From positions 1-8,235 of the forward strand of contig CAMGRA010000034.1 of NCBI GenBank assembly GCA_946061345.1: a stretch of DNA of 8,235 bases. The letters run 5' to 3'. Position 1 is the stretch's first letter, and each line of letters starts with the position of its first letter. Origin of the DNA: an uncultured Clostridia bacterium (lineage in GTDB: Bacteria; Bacillota; Clostridia; Oscillospirales; Oscillospiraceae). A program made the position numbers and the translations under genes. Under the pieces are notes generated by a model. It made no database searches, was not told where the DNA came from, and was given only the letters and a program-made list of their open reading frames with translations. Of this stretch, positions 6,401 to 8,235 are shown one piece after another.

Positions 6401-7503
6401 GTAAAGGGCACCTGGCCCAGGTCGATGGCCTGCGTCTGGACGAACCAGACCCCCGCGTAGGGTTCTCCCGCCGCCACGGAGGCAGAGAGATAGGCAAGCT
6501 GCTCGCCGTTTTCGATGCGGTAGGGATCGGCTTCCGTGCCGCTGCCGCCTGCAAAGGCGTCGGCCACCGTGCCGTCCCATTCTATGCCCTCTACCATTGT
6601 CACCGGGACGGTCTGGGCTTCCTCCGTCATGGTGAAGCTGCCCCGGACGGTCTTATAGCCCTCGGCCTTGACCATATAGGTATACTCTCCGGGGACCAGG
6701 CTGTAGGAGCCGTCGTCCAGGGCCTGCATGACGGTATCGCCGTGTTTGACCGTAATGACCGGCGTGACGCCGTCGGCAAGGCCGCTGAGGGCAAAGGCAA
6801 GGCTCTGGCCGGAAAGGGCGGTCATGGTCACGGGGACTTCCACGACCCTGTCGGCGACGGTGAAACCACCCTCCGCCGACGCGTAGCCGAAGGCCTCGGC
6901 GCGGTAGGTATAGGTGCCTGCGGGGAGGGAGACGGTGTTGTTTGAAACAGTTTGCGCAGTTCCGTCCGCACCGGTCACGGTGATCTGCGTCCCCTCGGGG
7001 CAGCCGGTAAAGGTGACGGGGTAGCTGACCGTCGCACGGAAATTCTTCAGGTGGAGGCAATCGTCTCCACTGTCGCCTGAGCTGTCCTTCCGGTAGCCGA
7101 TCTGCACCTTGTCGCCGGAATGGACATCCATAGAATAGGAGGCATATTCCGTCATGATGCCGGAATAGGTACGCTTCTGGCTGCTGTGCAGGTCGGTGCC
7201 GTTCAAAACAACGGACAAATAGTCGTAATTTGCCTCGCTGGAGATCAAATAGTCAAATTCCAGCGTGGCATCGAGGGAGGAGGTCAGGGTGATTGCAGCA
7301 AAGCTGCTGCTGTAACCTGCGTTGCAGGAGACAAGCACGCCCTCCTCCAAATAGTCGCTATAGGGATAGGTCGCGTCGTTTTCCGCACTTGCCGCCGAGG
7401 CAATGCCCGTGAAGAAGCTCTCAAAGGAGTTTTCCGCAGACACCGCCGGGATGCAGCCGAGCACGAAAACCAGCGCAAGGAATCCTGCCAACCATCGTTT
7501 CAT
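448..7503 (-). CDS. Giant SLH-anchored multidomain surface protein under cobalamin-riboswitch control
   Basis: This encodes a secreted, wall-attached protein of 2351 aa. The order is: signal peptide 1-23; a beta-rich N-terminal domain about 45-160, unrecognised; two PEGA-like repeats 161-304; a GLUG block 308-613; three PEGA-like repeats 619-837; a second GLUG block 839-1193; Ig-like and atrophied bacterial-Ig-type domains 1201-1783; a possible DUF4430-like domain 1800-1937; a short carboxypeptidase-regulatory-like segment 1941-1996; four Cys-rich ribbon repeats about 2000-2175; and three SLH domains 2178-2351. SLH domains are known to bind pyruvylated secondary cell-wall polymer, so the C-terminus should be the wall anchor. 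The chosen ATG (7501-7503) starts the signal peptide and follows GAAAGGAAGG. A further in-frame ATG 26 codons upstream would put coding sequence through the leader terminator. The gene is monocistronic between its own promoter and terminator. The leader carries a cobalamin riboswitch, which suggests a role in B12 acquisition or in the response to B12 shortage. No catalytic domain is recognised. Binding of B12, glycans or host ligands is inference. Confidence 0.95.
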   Translation of the reverse strand: MKRWLAGFLALVFVLGCIPAVSAENSFESFFTGIASAASAENDATYPYSDYLEEGVLVSCNAGYSSSFAAITLTSSLDATLEFDYLISSEANYDYLSVVLNGTDLHSSQKRTYSGIMTEYASYSMDVHSGDKVQIGYRKDSSGDSGDDCLHLKNFRATVSYPVTFTGCPEGTQITVTGADGTAQTVSNNTVSLPAGTYTYRAEAFGYASAEGGFTVADRVVEVPVTMTALSGQSLAFALSGLADGVTPVITVKHGDTVMQALDDGSYSLVPGEYTYMVKAEGYKTVRGSFTMTEEAQTVPVTMVEGIEWDGTVADAFAGGSGTEADPYRIENGEQLAYLSASVAAGEPYAGVWFVQTQAIDLGQVPFTPIGSNSAQFQGNYIGGTVTNLSVSSASDYIGLFGYVGQGGLVRGAQVYGSVQGKRYVGGVVGYLKSATVENCANYASVCGTSTYVGGICGQAYGSSTIRSTVTRCYNAGSVTSGQNNHAGGIAGYVTYGDISECYNLGAVSGTRAGGISAQIGSGCTVTSCYNLGQVSLTAEGSYNYFGSIVAYNMGTVTGCVCLEGTTAIGSGTGDVKAVSDEKMKTAQTVLDLGGSFVEDKNGLNNGYPILAWQDPTAKLLVVFAVNYADAVITVYDAEGSVVSAEADGNYNLVSGSYTYTVTRDECDTAEGSFTVSGTSLRIDVTLTVKTYPVVLTLSPVDAAIVIKNAAAEEMVLGENVRLPKGEYTYEVSKFGYMAEAGSFTVTGESDALSVTLTEATRYAVSFCVTGEDDAALESAEITVTHATGGVQTAENGVYSLPDGTYQYTVRAEDYINAKGSFLVQQAALTVPVSMEPGSNVWSGAVSEEAPQTRESDGKTWYLITTSEELAWFAETVKTDGSLNAILMTNLLLNSEEAPTANNWPGIGSYSAKYTGTFDGNGKQILGYYSKYENYAGGNGLFGYLGEGAVVKNLTLSGTIEGDGTIGAIAGQAYGRIEGCVSRVNITNTSACTGGIVGRAYSTAAIINCGNEGSLTCLLTSAYSDAKVGGIVGESYCAVTGCYNSGTISGGSGNSGKVAGIVGYTNNGDSRIENCYNAGAVSGSDYVAGISARHTMGTAPSIKNCYNAGTITAASATANHVGAIAGDLLGTVENCYYLSGSSDAAVGYVRDGVTITAAAKEEAEMKTRDFVLLLGNAAYHLSTDGGYPLLAWQGGEYVADTVSAAAVAAVKDALTVTPTTVTEDCTLTLPTTAEGFDGTICWESSDESVIAADGTVTLPAEGTTYVTLTATIRLAGESATKTFVITVISLAAQYEQRLADVQTWLDGSGSLTPVCGEDTNLCAYVQTLLENRGYPGITVSVTQTGTLTHPTGITCEAGIGEDGGITYFSADPTALTFAVNGASITDVQLLLSLGGQSCSVSVSVYLDWDETAVTEYLSEAAESITFAAIRGENEDQDHITRNMTLPQRLASYPFVTVAWESSSETIEITGDAVSDTLTAQVRAPSEDTAVTLTPTLTFTLSEGTLELTPFSLTVSAEDLEPLRAQMQQALNDCYLVEKLTYFVSKQPIDPLAVCGDIQLLRPAKTGIEDYSSYRFTVTSDDEAVIRVNGYRAVVYQPMPDEEAASVTLTVTMQHREKAVSVSKTIELTVVPLTVEELDAALVLMDDVKAHYWDGINDSANASCYGVTQSLHAFKEVTRNADGSLRWAYSVDDCLQTGVIAGDMADYSEVGGQEQYNKFKSSAPSVIAHENLLLTVPQYNTAVTVESVLEHETYAKYAKTVTGKWYDDYFSKLTGQPVSATMTVLGTDGPDPNGEQPPTAVTVTVRLTGVNDVGAVDRTFVTTSDKTVAEAMQLGFGESYTLTVGSSGYIESLHGDEAFEAANAAVPYWGQYFFVGGEYDTVSALTIPVRDGGVYGVFANETTDAADSFYGYKYNVWFHETALAVRADEEFTVTVYQMVGSSAMAQSNVSVFCAGTELGKTDQNGKLTASFAQPGTYVLNTGDENHTYSRCVVTVAATEHRHSLTPVEAKAPTCTGSGNIAYWVCTGCGACFLDEAGTEAAEPQGTVLPPAGHTAVTDAAVAPTCTATGLTKGSHCAVCEEVLVAQTVVPATGHTVVTDEAVAATCTESGLAEGSSCSVCNEVLVAQEIVPAAGHSFGSFTVTQMPTCTAGGSQTRVCAVCGAAEEEALPAFDCPCSELTDVSQDAWYHDAVDFMIERNLMNGVGGGRFDPEGTVTRAQLVTVLYRIAGEPETEGTNPFTDVKNGRWYSDAIAWAAQNGVVNGIAPTLFEPDSPVTREQIAAILFRYTESEPAGQDALDAYPDVEQISAYAREAMGWAVIEGLISGSDGELLPRDGATRAQIATVLMRWLMK
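451..972 (-). other. Three C-terminal SLH domains of the surface protein (residues 2178-2351)
   Basis: Three consecutive S-layer homology domains are visible. The first has FTDV-like LTDVSQDAWYHDAV and ends TRAQLVTVLYRIAG. The second has FTDVKNGRWYSDAI and ends TREQIAAILFRYTE. The third has YPDVEQISAYAREAM and ends TRAQIATVLMRW, three residues before the stop. The TRAQ/TREQ motif is the part of SLH domains that contacts pyruvylated wall polysaccharide in characterised members. The third lacks the usual W-Y pair (ISAYA in place of WY), a common variation. Position at the extreme C-terminus means the rest of the protein projects outward. Confidence 0.95.
1108..1353 (-). repeat. Tandem 41-aa Cys-rich ribbon repeats (residues 2051-2132), with diverged copies on both sides
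   Basis: Two adjacent 41-residue units start GHTAVTDAAVAPTCT and GHTVVTDEAVAATCT and match at about 28 of 41 positions. Each has one Cys in the PTCT/ATCT turn and a C-x2-C pair (HCAVC, SCSVC) before EVLVAQ. A diverged copy precedes them (PTCTGSGNIAYWVCTGCGAC, about 2011-2030) and another follows (PTCTAGGSQTRVCAVCGA, about 2145-2161). The three Cys plus conserved His of GHT/GHS could make a small zinc-ribbon-like fold. Metal binding is inferred only. In position the repeats act as a stalk between the ligand-facing domains and the SLH anchor. Confidence 0.85.
1693..2106 (-). other. Possible DUF4430 / transcobalamin-C-like domain (residues 1800-1937)
   Basis: This segment has a KTVAEAM helix start, a YTLTVGSSGYIESLHGD stretch, then YWGQYFFVGGEYDTV and a C-terminal beta strand EEFTVTVYQM. 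The order TV.EA, then GYI.S..G, then an aromatic-rich strand resembles DUF4430, a family related to the C-terminal domain of transcobalamin and intrinsic factor. The match is by eye and partial: the expected WxxxVNG turn is altered and there is an insertion near 1885-1915. Without a profile search it could equally be another Ig-like beta-sandwich. No alpha/alpha-barrel partner domain, as found in intrinsic factor, is seen. Confidence 0.4.
2155..3903 (-). other. Array of Ig-like / atrophied bacterial-Ig-type domains (residues 1201-1783)
   Basis: About five related beta-rich units occur in a row. The first (1201-1288) has the classic VKDALTVTPTTVTEDCTLTLP start, ICWESSDESVIAADGTVT centre and TKTFVITVI end of an atrophied bacterial-Ig domain. 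Later units keep pieces of this: VAWESSSETIEITGD (about 1457-1471), VTSDDEAVIRVNG (about 1577-1589) and SSAPSVIAHENLLLT with TAVTVESVL (about 1720-1748). Short helical linkers such as LEPLRAQMQQALND and VEELDAALVLMDDVKAHYW separate the units. Such domains usually act as spacers or adhesion modules. Unit boundaries after the first are approximate. Confidence 0.7.
3925..4989 (-). repeat. Second GLUG-repeat block (residues 839-1193)
   Basis: The block opens with VWSGAVSEEAP and a TSEELAWFAETV strand, passes FDGNGKQILGYYSKYEN and LFGYLGEGAVVKNLTLSGTI, and then repeats short GLUG-type units: IGAIAGQAYGRIEGC, TGGIVGRAYSTAAIINC, VGGIVGESYCAVTGCYNSG, VAGIVGYTNNGDSRIENCYN, VAGISARH with IKNCYNAG, and VGAIAGDLLGTVENCYY. 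It closes with GGYPLLAWQ. GLUG repeats build right-handed beta-helix-like rods in surface adhesins and are often next to wall anchors. The closing motif matches that of the first block, showing the two arose from one module. Confidence 0.88.
4993..5649 (-). repeat. Three PEGA-like repeats between the GLUG blocks (residues 619-837)
   Basis: Three repeats of about 70 residues share the ending [SLP]-x-G-x-Y-x-Y-x-V, then GSFTV and a final V.V/VPV strand: VSGSYTYTV..EGSFTVSG, LPKGEYTYEV..AGSFTVTG and LPDGTYQYTV..KGSFLVQQ. The pattern is that of PEGA-type or carboxypeptidase-regulatory-like beta-sandwiches, which are typical extracellular spacers. They continue the series found before the first GLUG block. 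Confidence 0.75.
5665..6582 (-). repeat. First GLUG-repeat block (residues 308-613)
   Basis: The block starts with WDGTVADAFAGGSGTEADPY and IENGEQLAYLSASVAAGE, a standard entry sequence for GLUG regions, then AIDLGQVPFTPIGS and FQGNYIGGTVTNLSV. Repeat units follow: IGLFGYVGQGGLVRGAQVYG, VGGVVGYLKSATVENCANY, VGGICGQAYGSSTI..RCYNAG, AGGIAGYVTYGDISECYNLG and AGGISAQIGSGCTVTSCYNLG. It closes with GYPILAWQ. The regular GG[IV].G..C.N spacing of roughly 25-35 residues supports a solenoid. Confidence 0.9.
6592..7023 (-). repeat. Two N-terminal PEGA-like repeats (residues 161-304)
   Basis: Two units, YPVTFTGCPEGTQITV..SLPAGTYTYRAEAFGY..GGFTV..VEVPVTM and LAFALSGLADGVTPVITV..SLVPGEYTYMVKAEGY..GSFTM..QTVPVTM, have the same strand order as the later three-repeat group. 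The AEGYK/AFGYA-type turn after the GxYTY strand is a PEGA hallmark. They sit between the unrecognised N-terminal domain and the first GLUG solenoid. Confidence 0.78.
7435..7503 (-). other. Signal peptide of the surface protein (residues 1-23)
   Basis: The N-terminus MKRWLAGFLALVFVLGCIPA has a positive n-region (K2, R3), an uninterrupted hydrophobic core and a V-S-A stop at 21-23 followed by ENSF. This is a textbook Sec signal with a signal-peptidase-I site after Ala23. A Cys at 17 sits in a VLGC context that weakly resembles a lipobox, but the good AxA-type site six residues later and the SLH anchor favour ordinary secretion. Confidence 0.9.
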
Positions 7504-7510
7504 ACTGTAT

Positions 7511-7519
7511 TCCTTCCTT
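7511..7519 (-). promoter_or_regulatory. Ribosome binding site that fixes the start of the surface protein
   Basis: On the minus strand AAGGAAGGA precedes the ATG at 7501-7503 by about 7 bases. It overlaps the end of the T-rich tail of the leader terminator, so it is transcribed only when the terminator is bypassed. This supports the shorter start rather than the in-frame ATG at 7579-7581. Confidence 0.85.
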
Positions 7520-7522
7520 TCA

Positions 7523-7572
7523 AAAAATAAAAAAACAGCCGTGGCGAAATATGCTTCGCCACGGCCGTTTTT
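7523..7572 (-). terminator. Riboswitch expression-platform terminator
   Basis: Read on the minus strand, GCCGTGGCGAA (7555-7565) pairs perfectly with TTCGCCACGGC (7538-7548) across a 6-nt loop. It is followed by TG and a run of seven T, then A and six T. An A-tract on the 5' side can extend the stem. It lies between the cobalamin aptamer and the RBS, so it can stop transcription before the gene. This is the layout of a riboswitch acting by attenuation, with ligand presumably favouring termination. Confidence 0.93.
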
Positions 7573-7583
7573 CCGTGCCAAAC

Positions 7584-7607
7584 GCGCCCAGAGTCGCCTC
7601 TGTGCGC
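7584..7607 (-). promoter_or_regulatory. Regulatory hairpin (candidate P13/L13) downstream of the aptamer
   Basis: On the minus strand GCGC-A-CAGAG-GCGA-CTCTG-G-GCGC folds into a compact hairpin with one A-G mismatch and a GCGA loop. If the closing G-C pair opens, the loop reads GGCGAC. Its GGCG (7595-7598) is complementary to CGCC of the presumed L5 (7742-7745) in the aptamer core. In class-I cobalamin riboswitches an L5-L13 kissing contact reports ligand binding, and the position fits. The pairing is inferred from sequence only. Confidence 0.65.
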
Positions 7608-7616
7608 AATTCTCTC

Positions 7617-7810
7617 TTGTAGGTCTTCTGACTCATGCTTCGGAGAAGCTTCTCCACGACCCTGCCGCTCAAGCCTTCTCAGGTTTCCCCAATGACCGAC
7701 TTTCGTCAACGAGCGGAGGTTCTTGCATTTACAGCGCCGGTGGCGTTGCAGGTTCTGACTGCATTCCCTTGTCCATTCTGCGCCGTGCCGTGACCCGCCG
7801 CAGACCACAA
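7617..7810 (-). promoter_or_regulatory. Cobalamin (B12/AdoCbl) riboswitch aptamer
   Basis: Read on the minus strand, the closing stem P1 pairs TTGTGGTC (7803-7810) with GACCTACAA (7617-7625). Inside it lie GGGAATGCAGTCAGAACC, with a TGCAG/CTGCA stem; the B12-box-like core GCCACCGGCGCTGTAAATG (7726-7744); a CCGCTC/GAGCGG stem (7711-7716 with 7665-7670); GGGGAAACCTGAGAAGGC; a peripheral hairpin from the 14-nt palindrome at 7642-7655; and the terminal AGTCAGAAGACCTAC. These elements occur in the order of the cobalamin riboswitch family, whose consensus includes CCCGCCACTGTAAATG and AGTCAGGAGACCTGCC. The core departs slightly from consensus (GCCACCGGCGCTG for GCCACTG). Binding of AdoCbl versus other cobalamins cannot be told by eye. 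It should reduce expression of the surface protein when B12 is plentiful. Confidence 0.93.
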
Positions 7811-7832
7811 AAGCTATGGAATTTTCTTCCAC

Positions 7833-7861
7833 ATTTTATCACCGGCAGCCGGAAAAGTAAA
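7833..7861 (-). promoter_or_regulatory. Promoter of the riboswitch-surface protein unit
   Basis: On the minus strand a -35 TTTACT (7856-7861) and a -10 TAAAAT (7833-7838) are separated by exactly 17 nt, with an extended -10 TG (TGATAAAAT). The expected start site near 7826 lies just upstream of the aptamer P1 stem, giving a leader of about 320 nt. The spacer contains a small inverted repeat, CCGGC-n-GCCGG (7842-7852), centred in the spacer. Confidence 0.82.
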
Positions 7862-7937
7862 GTCCTTTTTTGTCGGCGACTCATATTTTTGACCGGCGGT
7901 GCTTTCTCCAGGGGAGGGTCCCGGCGGGAAAGCGCAG

Positions 7938-8030
7938 TCAGAGGCTCTCGGTGTGGTAGACCGCGCCGTCCAGGGACTTCCACTGGGAGCGGCGCTCCTG
8001 CAGGACCATATAGCTGTGGGCGCTCCCCGC
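7938..8030 (-). pseudogene. Short coding-like remnant, unrecognised
   Basis: One minus-strand frame reads AGSAHSYMVLQERRSQWKSL then DGAVYHTESL and a TGA (7938-7940). Nearly every codon ends in G or C, as in the neighbouring real genes, and the residue mix looks like a genuine protein C-terminus. There is no ribosome binding site before the ATG at 8007-8009, and the frame upstream runs into the nifJ terminator. It may be the tail of a gene lost by deletion, or chance in GC-rich DNA. I do not recognise the family. The rest of this intergenic stretch, 7862-7937, shows nothing I can name. Confidence 0.3.
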
Positions 8031-8065
8031 AAAAAGTCTGCTGCAGGAGATCTCCTGCAGCAGAC
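8031..8065 (-). terminator. Terminator of the PFOR gene: perfect 30-bp palindrome
   Basis: Positions 8036-8065 form a perfect palindrome with two 15-nt arms (GTCTGCTGCAGGAGA and its complement) and no unpaired spacer; in RNA the centre must open to make a small loop. On the minus strand it is followed by TTTTT (8031-8035). It starts 15 bases after the stop of the PFOR-like gene and insulates it from the riboswitch unit. Confidence 0.9.
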
Positions 8066-8080
8066 AAAACAGCCTTGAAA

Positions 8081-8235
8081 TCAATCCTTGTAAAGCTCGA
8101 CCAGCTTGAGCAGATGCTCGTAGCGCTCCTTGGCGGCAGCTTCGTTGCGGGCGAACAGCTCGTCGGCACGCTCCGGGAATTCGCGGGTCAGGCGGCTGTA
8201 ACGGGCCTCGTTCATCAGGAACTCCTGATAGCCGT
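8081..8235 (-). CDS. nifJ: Pyruvate:ferredoxin (flavodoxin) oxidoreductase, C-terminal end only
   Basis: The last 50 codons of a gene entering from the right edge are present and end with TGA at 8081-8083. The residues GYQEFLMNEARYSRLTREFP, followed by ERADELFARNEAAAKERYEH and a LVELYKD end, resemble the tail of single-chain PFOR, where an FL..E.RY..L....P..A..LF..AE..AK.RY helix pair closes the protein. PFOR oxidises pyruvate to acetyl-CoA and CO2 with thiamine diphosphate and Fe-S clusters and reduces ferredoxin in the cytoplasm of anaerobes. None of the catalytic or cluster motifs lie inside the window, so the call rests on the C-terminus alone. Its own terminator follows, so it is not co-transcribed with the surface protein. 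Confidence 0.72.
   Translation of the reverse strand, partial: GYQEFLMNEARYSRLTREFPERADELFARNEAAAKERYEHLLKLVELYKD

Noticed and set aside
7448..7460. Possible lipobox (VLGC, Cys17) making the protein a lipoprotein
   Set aside because: Leu at -2 is a weak lipobox, a good signal-peptidase-I site (VSA-EN) follows, and three SLH domains already provide the anchor.
7504..7581. In-frame upstream ATG giving a 26-residue N-terminal extension
   Set aside because: It lies inside the leader terminator and would bury the signal peptide. The ATG at 7501-7503 has the RBS and a proper signal peptide start.
7500..8169. Minus-strand open frames of 72, 110 and 146 codons across the leader and intergenic region
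   Set aside because: They overlap the promoter, aptamer, terminator and nifJ tail in the wrong frame, lack an RBS and show no protein-like features.
1..8235. CRISPR arrays, tRNA or rRNA genes, and phage genes
   Set aside because: No spaced direct repeats, cloverleaf folds with CCA ends, rRNA signatures or phage proteins were seen on either strand.

Overview
The window looks like chromosomal DNA from a GC-rich, anaerobic Gram-positive bacterium of the class Clostridia, probably a gut Oscillospirales-type organism. Four things point this way: the tail of a pyruvate:ferredoxin oxidoreductase gene, a very large secreted protein anchored by three C-terminal SLH domains, GHT..PTCT..GShCxVC repeats of a kind I associate with that group, and sigma-A-type promoters. 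The genus assignment is inference. Both genes and all clear regulatory sites lie on the minus strand, so the window reads from right to left.

Layout in transcription order. (1) 8081-8235: the last 50 codons of a PFOR-like gene (nifJ), closed by a perfect 30-bp palindrome plus a T-tract at 8031-8065. (2) 7862-8030: an intergenic stretch with a short coding-like remnant (7938-8030) of unknown origin. (3) 7833-7861: a strong extended -10 promoter. (4) 7584-7810: a long leader that reads as a cobalamin (B12/AdoCbl) riboswitch, with a closing P1 stem, the B12-box core, the GGGGAAACCTGAGAAGGC segment, the terminal AGTCAGAAGACCTAC element and a downstream hairpin able to kiss the L5 loop. (5) 7523-7572: an intrinsic terminator between the riboswitch and the start codon, so control is probably by transcription attenuation. 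(6) 448-7503: one 2351-aa secreted surface protein with a signal peptide, PEGA-like repeats, GLUG-repeat blocks, Ig-like domains, a possible DUF4430/transcobalamin-C-like domain, Cys-rich ribbon repeats and three SLH domains. (7) 398-440: its terminator. (8) 127-294: a hairpin-forming MITE flanked by TTAA, with IS5/IS903-like ends. (9) 38-66: a near-consensus promoter firing left, out of the window.

The main biological point is the pairing of a cobalamin riboswitch with a giant SLH-anchored wall protein. B12 riboswitches normally control uptake, synthesis or B12-independent isozymes. Here the only downstream gene encodes an extracellular, wall-bound protein. The simplest reading is a Gram-positive surface B12 capture factor or a B12-starvation adhesin, possibly binding through the transcobalamin-C-like region. 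The riboswitch and the architecture can be read from the sequence; ligand capture by the protein is inference.
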